Assembly: GCA_027924585.1 (NCBI GenBank)
Contig: BSBM01000150.1
Location: forward strand, 17,032,001 to 17,096,000
Source: Larix kaempferi
Lineage: Eukaryota; Streptophyta; Pinopsida; Pinales; Pinaceae
Reading direction: 5' to 3'
DNA length: 64,000 bases
Shown: positions 35,231-46,572 of the stretch, in pieces
Numbering within the stretch: position 1 is the first letter of the stretch
Layout: every line of letters starts with the position of its first letter
Program-made: the position numbers and the translations under genes
The notes under the pieces: model-generated
Told to the model about the DNA's origin: nothing
Seen by the model: only the letters and a program-made list of their open reading frames with translations
The model's database searches: none

Positions 35231-35234
35231 TTTC

Positions 35235-36163
35235 TGTGTTGGAGAAAACTTCCTATGGCTTGGGGTGGACCACAACAGATAGCTGACTACCAGAAATTAA
35301 CTCAATTCTCAATGCTATGCTATATAAATGACAATGCTAAGATAATGAAGAAGATAACCAACCTCGATCCAAATGTTTGATGTAGATCCCCGTTGGAGCT
35401 TTCAATCCGTGCACTTGAACCTGCAAATTAGTCTTGACAACCAATATACAGCAAGTGTATATAATATATAAACGATATTAACATCATCAATAGCAATGGT
35501 CCATGATATTATAAATAAATGCAACCCAATGTAATACAAACACATTCACAACATTGATGGACGAGAATATGAATATTTCTATTAATAAATAACATGAAGT
35601 ACAATGTGATACGACCTCTTGTTGGCAACCAATCTGAACCAAGATTCGGGTCAATCCACTTGTGCCTCCACCACTTCAATCCTCCATGGAATGGCAAACT
35701 CAAACTATGGTAGGAGTTTGGAAGGTGAACATAAAGGGTTCACAACTACAAGGATCAATGAGTGTAGACTCAAGATAGGGCAAAAATCCACTAGAGTTCT
35801 TTTGCTCTCTTTTCTCCTCCCGTCCATAAGCCATATGTGCTCAATATATAGTCCTCTCAAAGGTAGGTGAAAGGACACATCGAGGCGTTACTGGGGCAAA
35901 TGGAGGGCTAAAGGTCACCCTATTACCGCTTTTTGGGAGTAAAAAGTAATTAACTAGTGATTTTTACCATTTTACATGCTACCCGCGGGCTATAGTGATG
36001 CAACTCGCGGGTACACCCACTGTTATGATGCAGCTAGCGTACAGAGGAAAAACATGGGGAAAATAGTGTGTCTGAAGGATATAAAGTGGATCTGAGTCAG
36101 TAAAATGGATCCTCTAGGCCAAAGAGTGCTGATGCTCACAAGGTGGAAAATTACGTTGTAACA
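35235..36163 (-). repeat. gypsy 5' LTR
   Basis: 929 bp, TGTGTTGG...GTAACA, followed by AATGA (36,164-36,168). It carries a perfect 8 bp inverted repeat (TACCCGCG / CGCGGGTA, 35,980-36,013) that is also present, with one mismatch, in the other LTR. Confidence 0.92.
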
Positions 36164-36168
36164 AATGA

Positions 36169-37661
36169 ATAGATAATTTTACTCAACACAGTAGCAAAAT
36201 AACACATTTAATTTTTTTTAATTTTCCACTACTTGAGAATGCAAAAAATTTCGATTTTTGGGTTTGTGTTATATTCTTTGCATGGGGGTTGCATCACCTT
36301 AGGATCCACTTTCGTCAAGTTCCCTATTGTATGCACCAGGTACTGTGCATGGCGCAGTGTTTGGGTTGGGGGGACGTCGACACTTCTCCCTTGCTTCGCG
36401 AAGCGGACTTTGGTGAGCAAGGCAAGACCCCGATTTTTATTGATATCTTGTTATTTTTTGGAAAACATGTAATTAGTCCCAATTAAGGATTGAGGTCTAA
36501 ATCTAATCTGAGTTAATGGATTAGGATTTTGGATGCTATGAAATACCTAAATATTGTATTGTGAATGGTTAAGAAACACAATGAGAAAGATAAAAGTGCA
36601 ACTCTAAATTTTGTCGATTTTTCCTGTCAAGGATTTCTAAAGTAAATCTTTGTGTATTGGGTGCGTGTCATTGTTTAATCTATATTTTGTTTAATAATAT
36701 GTATGCCTCGTTTCACTTTACAAATTGAAAACTTACATTAACTATCACCTCAACCCAATTATTTAAGCAAATGAATAAATAATCTCACTAAATGCAATAA
36801 CAAAATAACACATTTGATAAATTTAAAATTTCCATTTCATAAGAATGGAAATATCAATGCGTGGAGGCACAAAACATGTTAAAGTCTTCCTTCAAATTAT
36901 GTAGAGACATATATCATAACATCAACTGTACAAAGCCATTGGAATTTGCATAGAAAAATATAGTATCAAGAGCAGACAAACAACTACTTTTACCGAATTT
37001 GATAATTGAATTGAAGTTGAAAATTATAACTGAACCAAGGTTGTCTCGTGAATAAATGTGCCTATCATGTCCATCGATAAAAAAAAAAATCTATTTGAAC
37101 AAGTCACACTAAATATCATTTGATATAAATTGACATCGTTCTCTATTTTTCGATTGATATTGTATATATGATATAATTCAAGATGCCCAAATAACTCAAG
37201 GCTAACTCAGTAAATTGGTTGTAGTTTTCAACTTGGTAGTTTTGAATGTGAGACGATAGTGATTGATATAGGAATCCCAACGATTGATATAGTGTCCATT
37301 TGATTTTATGAAATAAAACTCATTCTTTTAACCTCAAATTTGAATTTTTCAACCAAGTAGTTAAGTATGTTGACTTATTTTAAATAAAATAGTGCTCCAC
37401 GTCATGTAACGTATGTTGGCAATATAAATAAATAAACTTATAATTTTGTATTATACAATTATGTTGTGAACACCTCATGCGGATCTATTCTATCACCAAC
37501 TTCTTATTGATAAAATAAGAGGTATTAGCCATAATTGGCAATATCGATGAATAGTTATATTTGTGTAAGATAACTCTCCTAGTGTTAGGGGACATTTGGG
37601 TGATGGCTAAAGCTAGAAAGGGTGATTGAAATTATGAAGAATGGTGGTGGTTAGTTTTAAG
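36169..37661. other. flanking DNA, no gene
   Basis: AT-rich. A GC-richer patch at about 36,340-36,440 (GACGTCGACACTTCTCCC, GCTTCGCGAAGC) stands out but has no coding call. The AATGAATAGATAATTT phrase after the gypsy target site is partly echoed near 36,771 (AATGAATAAATAATCT), suggesting a local duplication. Confidence 0.35.
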
Positions 37662-37670
37662 AAGTGGATA

Positions 37671-37879
37671 GTTATTGGTAAGAAGTGAAGAGGTTACGGG
37701 TTCAATTCTAGCGGGTGTAGGGTTGTACATATTGATCCATCATAGTGAAGTTGAAAGTGTAGGAATCTCCTTGATGTGAAGCCTCGACCTAAACTAACTT
37801 ATAAGTTGATGGTATATGTAACTTGCAGATTATTACATATACTTCTGGGAGGTTGCTAAATTCTCATTGTTAAAAAAAA
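37671..37879 (+). mobile_element. tRNA-like SINE, about 209 bp
   Basis: Flanked by AAGTGGATA on both sides (37,662-37,670 and 37,880-37,888), a 9 bp target duplication. The head has an A-box-like word (TAGTTATTGG overlapping the start, then TAAGA) and a good B box (GGGTTCAATTC at about 37,698) at tRNA spacing. It ends in an A-run. Length, pol III boxes, tail and duplication all fit a plant SINE. It would rely on LINE machinery such as that at 17-20 kb. Confidence 0.7.
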
Positions 37880-38129
37880 AAGTGGATAATCATTAATAAC
37901 TAGACATTTTTTTTCATTATTGTATATACAACCTGGAACATGGTGCAATTAGAATAAAACATAAAAAAATAATGTAATGGCTTTTGTTGTTGATTAAACG
38001 ATTGTGAGGATGCCTCTCTCTTGTTACTAGATACACCATGTTGAAGGTTGTGCTTTCATCCTTTTTATTATATACATAATTTTATTTTATGATATTTATT
38101 TTTATAAAACTTATATAAATGAAAAAAAT

Positions 38130-38640
38130 CATCACTGGTTGGAGCAAAATTATACTTGTCTCATTATGGGGTAGTGAGTTAAAGCCGAAAATTTGGAAAC
38201 ATATTATGATTTTGATTAATCCATCAACTGTTTAAATATAATATACATATAATGTATGAACAAGTACTTGTTCAAATTAAATATTAGGAAAAATCATTAT
38301 TATATAATATACATATAGTGTATGAACAAGTACTTTAGATATAATATACATATAGTGTATGAACAAGTACTTGTGCAAATTATTGGTGGGAGCAAAATTA
38401 TATGAGGAAAAATCATTATTGGTTGGAGCAAAATTATATTTGTCTCATTATGGGGTAGTGAGTTAAATCATTATTGGTTGGAGCAAAATTATATGAGGAA
38501 AAATCATTATTGGTTGGAGCAAAATTATATTTGTCTCATTATGGGGTAGTGAGTTAAATCATTATTAGTTGGAGCAAAATTATATTTGTCTCATTATGGG
38601 GGTGGTGAGTTAAAGTTGAAAATTTGGAAACATATTATGA
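38130..38640. repeat. irregular tandem repeats (GGTTGGAGCAAAATTAT units)
   Basis: The word TTGG(T)TGGAGCAAAATTATA recurs about five times, usually followed by TTTGTCTCATTATGGGG and AGTGAGTTAAA. A second word, ATATACATATAGTGTATGAACAAGTA, recurs between 38,240 and 38,370. Units of different length alternate, suggesting stepwise slippage or unequal exchange. No coding content. Confidence 0.75.
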
Positions 38641-38740
38641 TTTTGCTTAATCCATCAACCACTTAAATATAGCATACATATAATGTATTAACAAGTACGT
38701 GTGCAAATTAAATTTTAGGATGAAAACATTTGAAGTCATT

Positions 38741-39010
38741 TTTATTGATTAATAAGTGAATAAATTTACATTATTTTTATATAAATTAATAAGTGAATAA
38801 ATTTACATTATTTTATATAAATTTATTTTCAAATTTTATAGAAATTTTGATGGTAGCTATTATTCTATTTAATTAAATGGATTTGATAGTCATCGTTCCA
38901 TTTAATTAAATGGATTTGATAGTCATCGTTCCATTTAATTAAATGGATTTTTTAATTACATATCTTTTCATCCAAATTTTTATTGGAAATCAATATAACC
39001 TATTGTTGTT
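38741..39010. repeat. partial third copy of the palindrome arm
   Basis: TTTTATAGAAATTTTGATGG, then repeated CCATTTAATTAAATGGATTT and ATTGGAAATCAATATAACC run in the same order as the right arm of the inverted repeat at 39,480-39,670. The copy is more diverged. A 30-32 bp unit (ATTTGATAGTCATCGTTCC plus flank) is repeated inside it. Confidence 0.6.
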
Positions 39011-39899
39011 CAACATTCAAAACCTAAAATAAAAAAACAATCTTTGTGAATAATAGAACCATTAATGAATAGCAGAGTAATCCATGAGTAAACCTTTGAA
39101 CATAATAAGATCATGATTGATACTGAAGAGAATTAATCAGTACCACAGAGACTATCAGGATCCAAAAACTTCTTTCAATTCACATCTAATCCAAATTTAG
39201 TAGGGGGGGCATAGTTTTTTCGCTAAGGAAGACAAATCTAATGGGAGTTGTTGTAGACACAACAATATGTTGATATTGGTTTCTAATATGAAATCTGGGT
39301 GAAAAGAGATATGTAGTTAAAAGGTCCATTTAATTAGATGGAATGATGACCATCATATCCATTTAATTAGATGGAATGATGACCATCAGATCCATTTAAT
39401 TCGATGGAATGATGGCTACCGTCAAAATTTCTATAAAATTTGAGAATAGATTTATACAAAATTTTATAAAATTTTGTATAAATTTTTCATAAATCTATTC
39501 TCAGATTTTATAGAAATTTTGATGGTAGCCATCATTCCATCTAATTAAATGGATATGATGGTCATAATTCCATCTAATTAAATGGACCTTTTAACTACAT
39601 ATCTCCTCACCCAAATTTCCATTGGAAACCAATATCAACCTATTGTTGTGTCTACAACAACTCCCATTAGATTTTTCTTTCTTAGCGAAAAAAAACTATG
39701 CCCCCCAACTAAATTTGGATTAGATGTGAATTGGAAGAAGAAGTCTTTGGATCATGATAGTCTATGGTATTGATTAGTTCTCTTCGGTATCAATCATGAT
39801 CTTATTATGTTCAAAGTTTTACTCATGGATTACTCTGCTATCCATTAATGGTTTTATTATTCACAAAGATTGTTCTTTGATTTCAGGATTTGAATGTTG
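39011..39899. repeat. large imperfect palindrome, arms about 0.43 kb
   Basis: The left arm starts CAACATTCAA (39,011) and the right arm ends TTGAATGTTG (39,899). Between them nearly the whole sequence is self-complementary: CAGAGTAATCCATGAGTAAA (left) with TTTACTCATGGATTACTCTG (right), and GGGAGTTGTTGTAGACACAA with its complement. The centre is a perfect 26 bp palindrome (ATACAAAATTTTA and its complement) near 39,466. The left arm has one extra 30 bp unit. It may be a foldback or MITE-type element, or an inverted duplication that would transcribe as a long hairpin. Confidence 0.85.
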
Positions 39900-41429
39900 A
39901 ATGGTACTATCGGCCATAATCTCATTGGTATTTTGAGTTTTATTGTCCCTTATTGTCATACTTACGATGAAAGTTTATATTGATAAACTCAGGCCAATAA
40001 TTCCAATCTTTTATCAAGTCTAACATTTCTTTATTCTTAGGATTTATTATTGATTCATTTTGAAAATGCATCAATGGTGAGGGCTTATTGATTTTTGGAT
40101 ATTTTGCTTGTTCATAATGCCTTCGTTTATTTCAGTTTGATTGCATCAATTTCACTCAGTCGGATTGATTTTATATTATCTAATTCGTTCTTTCCGATGG
40201 ATTTATCAGACTCATTATATCGGGCTCTTCCTATTGGACTTTTCATTGTAGACACCTTTATTTGTTTTCAAATAACACATTTTCGATGATGGTCGCCAAT
40301 GGATTTATTAAGCTCATCACTTCAAATTATCTCCATCAGATTCACAAGTTAACTTCGAGGTCATTCGAGCATACTACCTATGCCGATAGGTGATAATCCG
40401 ACATCAGGAACATATCATTGGATTATCTCTATCGGGTTTTCATGTTAACTCCAGGATCAGTTGATTGTGATTCCTTACCCAATAAGCGATGGTCTGATAT
40501 CAGATTCAAAATATTGGACTTGACTCATTAGGTCTGCCCTTTAGTATCACCTTTTAGTATGCTCACTAAGCACCTTCAAATTGAGATTTATCAGACTTGC
40601 CTAATTGGACTTTTCTTATAGGGTCCACAATGGTCCTATTTTAGAGTCTCGAGAAACCTCTCCCAATAACGCACATCTAATAGAGCTTTTATCAAACTCT
40701 TGGTCATTAGACACCTGGTTTCTGATTGGAAATTTCACATCGGATCTTTTCCAAGGATTTTTTTTTTTTGCGGATGCCGATGGTTATTATCCGAGCTCTC
40801 TTGACCGATGTTATATCAGATCTCCCCTCTTCAACTTCTTGAACTAGATGTTGTAAAATCATTCTCAATGAACTCACTCCAACATGCTATCTTGGATATA
40901 GAATTTTGAATGTTTCATTTCATAAAAGTTATGCCCGATAGCCATTGTGCCTGAGACTTGGGACACCATTAATTCTCCCCCATGATGACATTAATTGCAG
41001 ACAATTGGCTTTTTTGAATATTATAGGACTATCTTGCCATCAATCTTTACCATTGTTATTTGTTTTACTTGTTAAAGAAGCTAATATTTCTCTCTCACTG
41101 CTCTACTGTTTGAAATTCGTCAGATTATTTGCTCAAAGTTCAGGTAGAAGTGATCAGAGCTAAAAATTCCTGCATTGATTTGTTTTATTTTATTAAATTA
41201 GGAATTTCTTATGTTTGCTTTTGTTGCAGGATTCTAGTATTAACAATGTTGAAAGCCTAAGGTCACAACAGAGCAACAATGCAAAAGACTGAAGTCGAAG
41301 AAACTTCCCACCAGGGGAAGGACACAGAAACAACATTATTGACTAATACAAATCATTTTACAAGGTTCCAGGGTTTCTTCGAACGGGGAAAAATGTATAC
41401 GATTTTTTTTCAATTATGATTTCCTATAG
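39900..41429. other. non-coding; possible leader of the plus-strand relic
   Basis: No domain is visible. Between 40,130 and 40,810 the words ATCAGA, ATTGGACTT and CGATGG recur irregularly, resembling decayed LTR or leader sequence. Splice-acceptor-like tracts occur at 41,230 (TTGTTGCAG) and 41,430 (TTTCCTATAG). Confidence 0.35.
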
Positions 41430-42437
41430 GATGACGAAGACCTCTTAGAGTTCCAGAACATCAAAGGAATTGATGTCTACTCTATCGCCACCAGGCCTGC
41501 AATGTTACCCTATAATGACGTTGTGAGATGGATATTTGACGATATCGATCTTAGGACTGATTAAATGATTAATGAAGCTGGATTTGTTGTAGCCTCTTTA
41601 CAACCAATGCAATTAGTCGGATGTATAAGCTATGCAAACCTAAAGTTCTGCTAAGTAAATAGTTCCTAGACACCTTTAGACCAGAAAACCATAGCATGGT
41701 TGAAATTGTCAAGGAGTGGTGGACCAAAGAGAAGGCCTTCACTGAATGGGAAAATCATATATACCTGGTCTTATACTTCAAATACCCTCATTGACTATTA
41801 GTTTCAATGATCTGTAGGTTGTATAGCAAATAGGACTGCACCCACTTTAAATTGGAATGGATTCCATTAGCACACCACATAGCCGAGATGGCCCAAGAAT
41901 TCAATTGGGCGCATATCTTATCATTCAACCTTCCGAACACTATAAGGACAATTAAAGATGTACCTGGAAGCAAAACCCTAGGTTTCAGCTTCATGTCTTC
42001 CTTTTTTATTGATTCAATTTGTTCCTCAAATTCATTTCCTCTGATGGGATAGGATTGGAAACCTAGCATGCCCCATGTTCATGTCTATTGTAGTGAATTA
42101 TGGGATTCAAACTTCAAGTCTCATTTTATGATATTTGTGATAGTTTCATGCCCCCCTGTAATTCATCATTTTTGTTCAACCAACCCCTAAATTGTTTGAA
42201 GAAGATAGGGAAACTATTAAGAATATAGGGGATTGGTACATTCAAGAATATTTCACTTATATCAAATTTTTTGGTGCTTCTTTTGCCCCACATCTACTAC
42301 CTAAATATGTTCCTGATAGGTTAGTTCTCAAAGATATTACCCATCATATTGTAATTAAAGGAGTTACTTATTTTCTCTCAGATCACTCAAAGAGAACCCA
42401 AACTAGATTCCCGTTCAAAGTGGGAATTTTAAGGTAG
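41430..42437 (+). pseudogene. degraded ORF of unknown function, possibly element ORF0
   Basis: It begins after an acceptor-like TTTCCTATAG with DDEDLLEFQNIKGIDVYSIA. It continues over several frames (MVEIVKEWWTKEKAFTEWEN, THFKLEWIPLAHHIAEMAQE, INWAHI-like LSFNLPNTIR). It ends with an open piece at 42,192-42,437 (GDWYIQEYFTYIKFFGASF, YVPDRLVLKDITHHIVIKGV). The frames complement each other, so this was one protein of perhaps 320 aa. I do not recognise a domain. It lies upstream of, and in the same direction as, a gypsy-like gag, so it could be an extra ORF ahead of gag as in some large gypsy elements; that is inference. Confidence 0.45.
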
Positions 42438-43718
42438 GGTGCGTATACACCTTTATATATGCGGGATGCCTTAAGGTAGGGCGCATATATGTTCTATCGG
42501 GCCCAAAATAGGGTAAACTTTTTCAAAAAATCAATTTTTTAGGTTTATCAGGTCTAATGGGGATCTGGGTCTTTCTTAGATTCTCCAAATTCTTATTTTT
42601 AAGCCTTCAAAATCATCATTTAGAGTTTTTTTTAATTAAGCCCTAAAAGAAAAAGGAAAATTGAATTTTGCAAAAAATCATAGTTTGCTTCCAGTTCATT
42701 TAGGAATATTTTGGGTAGTTTGATGTTTTTGGGAGTGTTTTCATAAAAGAAAAGATTATATTACTTTCATTTGCATTATCTCATGAAAATCATAAAGAAT
42801 TGCTTTCTTTGGTTATAATTATTTCCTTTAAATGGTGCATCTTGCTTAAAATTTTGAAATATTATGCTTGGTTTTTCTTTCTTTTTGAAAGTTGTTTATA
42901 GTCAAGTAACTATTTCAAAAGTTGAAGTAGTATTTTTCATTTTCAAGTAGTATCTTTTACATTTATTTCCAATTGAGAACATCATCTTTTTACACTTCCA
43001 CATCCTTTTGAGTAAAAAATATCCATTAAAATGAACACTTAATCTAAAATTTACTAGACTTTTTGGATTTATAGGGTTCACCAACTAGTATAGGCTAGAG
43101 CCTTGGACTAGGGTGGAAGCAAACACTATGAGGCTATTAAACCGTGAAACATAGGTGTTTATATTGAGGATAGGTAAATCCAATTTTGTAAGGGTGTGGA
43201 TGGGAAGCTCCTCTCAAACAAGAGTCAAGCACGAGGTTGTGTGAGGTTAAGTTGAGGAGATTAACCCTCTGATTCTTAACTAAGCATTTGTGGGATTTTG
43301 TGTGTACGAGGATTTCACTAATACCAACTTGGCCCCCCTATGGTGCCGATACTCTTGATATTTTGGGCTCAGTTACCCTTCCCATACATACAATCCCAAC
43401 CACTGAATTTTCCCCTGGACGCTGACTGCGAGTTGGTAACCTTAATTGCTTGTCTTAGGATCACCTAGGTGACTACATAGGGCTTCTTGTGGTACTTGAA
43501 GTAGATGTTTAACCAAACTGTCAGTACCCTTAGAGGGTTTCCCATACCTTTCTGGGATACTTGTACCAAGAAGGGCTATTAGTTGATTGGCAACTTCTTT
43601 GTGTACTTTTGTTGTTTGGTTGCAGGAACTAATTAACCCGTACTAAGTTCCAAAAGGCCTAATGTTTGCTTGTTTGATATATATAGGACTTTTTCTAGTG
43701 GTGTGATGTTTGTGCTAG
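42438..43718. other. non-coding stretch before the plus-strand gag relic
   Basis: AT-rich first half without signals. AAGGTAGGG(T/C)GC is duplicated at 42,431 and 42,474. An intron-like 3' end (TTGTTTGGTTGCAG) occurs at about 43,624. No gene is supported. Confidence 0.35.
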
Positions 43719-44476
43719 TTGGAATTTAGATATTTCTTACTTGTTGAGTTGAAACTTATGGCTAAAATTCCTTCAGACACCAACCAAGGAACCCTTGTGG
43801 AAGGGGCTCCTTGTGCTTTTTCATTTGTTGGGAACGTTAGTGCTCCCTTGGTGACCACTTTGAATCTTCCTGGATTCACCCTCGGGATGTTGGTTTGGTT
43901 TTTTTCCACTCCAAATGTCCTGAATTCTCCTGATGCTTCTCAAGAAATCACTTTATATCAAGGGCATCAAAACCCTATTCCTTTTTCATCGGTAACATCT
44001 CCTCCTCCTCCTTCTACCTCATGTGGTCAATTTTTTGATAATAGTAACCAACAATATAAAACCAATAGAAGGAGGAAGAATAGGAAAAAGATGCGAAGAC
44101 AAGGAGGCAATTCCCAACCTTTGGAGGTCATACTGGGGGAATCCCACAAATAGCCATTGGAGGTCATGTTGGGGACACACATCCAATCACTGGAAGTCAT
44201 ATTGGAAACCCGCAACCAACCATTGTGAGTCATGTTGGGAGCAAAATTTTAGTCACTGCAAGTCATACTGAAAGCATATCATTAACCACTATGATTCATG
44301 TCGAGGACAAGTCACTATTCACTACAAGTCATACTAGTGACAAGTCACTAGTCATTGCGAATAATATCGGAGATAAGTTACCAACCACTGCAAGTCATGC
44401 TGGGGGAAATCAATCAGTCACTACAAGTCATTCTAGGGGAAAAAAATCATGCAATGTGAGTCATGCTGGACATATT
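43719..44476 (+). pseudogene. plus-strand gypsy-like gag relic with 11-aa repeats
   Basis: A 144 aa open frame (43,719-44,153) carries a Pro/Ser-rich then strongly basic segment (TNRRRKNRKKMRRQGG), as before a nucleocapsid. From 44,163 a 33 bp unit repeats about ten times in exact register (GTCAT at 44,163, 44,196, 44,229 and so on to 44,460). In the frame of 44,225-44,476 this gives 11-residue repeats of the form SHxGxKSLxTx. The relic is cut at 44,476 by the outer copia element and resumes at 59,298. Confidence 0.55.
44163..44470 (+). repeat. 33 bp coding tandem repeat, about 10 units
   Basis: The unit is 33 bp with GTCAT anchors spaced exactly 33 bp (one unit, near 44,361, has a mutated anchor). 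Because 33 is a multiple of three, it encodes an 11-aa repeat in one frame. The last unit is interrupted by the copia insertion. Confidence 0.85.
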
Positions 44477-44979
44477 TGTTAAGTTTAAGCTAATTTGACT
44501 AGCAAGATTACTGAAAGAAACACAATCACAAGATAGACAAAGATTTACCCTGGGAAACCCTAATGGGGTAGAAAACCCAGCAAAGCTTTCCTCAATATAG
44601 ATGATTAACCAAATACAAGATGTAGAACAAGACTAGACCTCCTTCTTCCTCCTATGCAGACCTCTCTCTCACTTGTGCGCTACTCCCAAGTGGATGAATC
44701 AATGATATAAGTGAGGAACATGCCTCCTCTACTTATACTTGTTTTTCGACTGACTTTTTACCCTATGGGGCCGACCTCTCCTAGGAGAGTCTAATAAACC
44801 TCAAATAACTAACTCAGGGCCGACCTCAAATGGGAGATCTAATAACCCTAGTTACCACAACCTCTCGGAGGAATAAACATCTCCGGATACATAATAAAGT
44901 CCCATCGGAGAAATGAAACATTTCTGGAATAATAATAAAATACAAATATAATATTCTTAGAAGTTACAATATTTCAACA
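44477..44979 (-). repeat. outer copia 3' LTR
   Basis: 503 bp, TGTTAAGTTTAAG...ATTTCAACA, preceded by ATATT and followed directly by the polypurine tract. A TATAAGTA box lies on the minus strand near 44,741-44,748. Confidence 0.93.
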
Positions 44980-44994
44980 CTCCCCCTTAACGAG
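44978..44994 (-). promoter_or_regulatory. outer copia polypurine tract (LTR-side copy)
   Basis: On the minus strand CTCGTTAAGGGGGAGTG runs into the LTR. A near-identical tract (CTCGAAAGGGGGAGTG) sits at the end of pol, 1.6 kb away (46,573-46,588). Confidence 0.85.
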
Positions 44995-46572
44995 AAGGAT
45001 ATTATAACATCATCTACAGCAGCAAGGAGTCATCGACTACATGATACATGATACATCTATAAATCATTGGAAGCTTTCTTTATACATCATCATCAGTAAC
45101 TCAAACAGTTACTGGAACATAATCAATACTGGAATATCATCATCATCAGTATTGAGTCTTCATCTTTTGCAGCACTTGATCAGCTATAGTATCATCATCT
45201 GGATCTCTCGATCAACAGCCTCATCGTCTGGATCTATCGATCAACATCATCATTTGGATCCTCATGATCAACAGCATCGTCATCTAGATCATCACGATCA
45301 GTAACATCGTCATCTAGATCATCACGATCACAACATCGTCATCTAGACCATCACGATCACCTGCATCGTCATCTAGACCATCACGATCACAGCATCATCA
45401 TCTAGACCATCACGATCAGCATCATCATCATCTAGATAATCAGGATCAGCAGCATTGTCATCTAGACCATCATGATCACAACATCATCATCAACTGGATC
45501 CTCTCGATCAACAACAAAATAGTAGCATACCCTGCAACACACATGATCTATTTAAGACACCATATCATGTCTAGGGACGATGCAGTCCACTCGTCAACTT
45601 AGACAAAGTCTAAGGGCCACTTCTCAGAGACATATGTCTATGGATCAATTCAGGGACCGAATTCCGGGGATGATACAATCCCCTCACTCTCGGAGACATC
45701 TGTCTACGGATCAGTTTAGGACTGAAGTCCAAGGATGATACAATCCTCTTACTCTCGGAGAAATCCGTCTCCGGATCACTTTAAGACTAAAGTCCAGGGA
45801 TGATACAATCCACTCATTCTCAGAGACATCTATCTGCGGATCACTTTAGGATTGAGGTCCAGGGATGATACAATCCACTCACTCTCAGAGACATCTGTCT
45901 GTGGATCACTTTAGGACCGAAGTCCGAGGATGATACAATCCACTCACTCTCGGAGACATCTGTCCGTGGATCACTTTAGGATTGAATTCTGAGGATGATA
46001 CAATTTACTCACTCTCGGAGACATCTGTCTGCGGATCACTTTAGGACTGAGGTCCAGGGATGATACAATCCACTCACTCTCGGAGACATATGTCTGCGGA
46101 TCACTTTAGGACTGAGGTCCAGGGATGATACAATCCCCTCACTCTTGGAGACATGTTTCTGCAGATCACTTTAGGACTGAAGTATAAGGATGATACAATC
46201 CCCTCACGCTCAGAGACATCTTTCTGTGGATCACTTTAGGACAGAAGTCCAAGGATGATACAATCCTCTCATCATCCACTTAGACAAAGTCTAAGGACCA
46301 TCTCATCGACCTTATCGTCAGAATAGGAAACTTCATCATCAACCTCATCGTTGGAACAGGTAGCCTCATCATCGATACAGTATCCTCATCAATACAGGTA
46401 TCCTCATCATCGATATAGTATCCTCATCAATACAGGTATCCTCATCATCGATATAGTATCCTCATCAATACAGGTATCCTCATTATCGACCTTTCCGTCA
46501 ATATAGGCAAGCTTATCATTGATATAGGTATCCTCATCGATACTAGTATCCAAATATCATCATTGACCATAT
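44995..46572 (-). repeat. outer copia 3' array: 65 bp tandem repeats and CATC-rich repeats
   Basis: The core is a 65 bp unit repeated about ten times in exact register (TGATACAATC at 45,671, 45,736, 45,801 and so on to 46,256). The unit contains TCTCGGAGACATCTGTCTGC and CTTTAGGACTGAAGTCC. It is flanked by a CATCGTCATCTAGACCATCA-type repeat (about 45,220-45,480) and a TATCCTCATCAATACAGG-type repeat (about 46,375-46,480). No sense ORF. The array lies between two copies of the polypurine tract and is homologous in part to the 43/66/86 bp array of the inner element. Confidence 0.9.

Larger units (their letters stand above)
21166..36163 (-). mobile_element. Tat-like Ty3/gypsy LTR retrotransposon, about 15 kb
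   Basis: Two 929 bp LTRs (21,166-22,094 and 35,235-36,163) both start TGTGTTGGAG. They are flanked by AATGA on each side (21,161-21,165 and 36,164-36,168), which proves one insertion event. On the minus strand the order is LTR, primer site, long leader, gag, protease, RT, RNase H, integrase, second RNase H, an oppositely oriented plant-mobile-domain ORF, polypurine tract, LTR. Large size, the extra RNase H, the degenerate first RNase H and the extra antisense ORF all fit the Tat/Ogre lineage as I know it. By eye the LTRs differ at roughly 4 percent of positions. The coding region has nonsense and frameshift mutations, so the copy is not autonomous. Confidence 0.9.

Noticed and set aside
36229-36486. 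Overlapping ORFs next to the gypsy 5' LTR, partly GC-rich
   Set aside because: Open on both strands at once, no recognisable motif and no context.
37690-37715. A tRNA gene at the GGGTTCAATTC box
   Set aside because: No cloverleaf can be formed and there is no acceptor stem. The box belongs to a SINE with an A-tail and target duplication.
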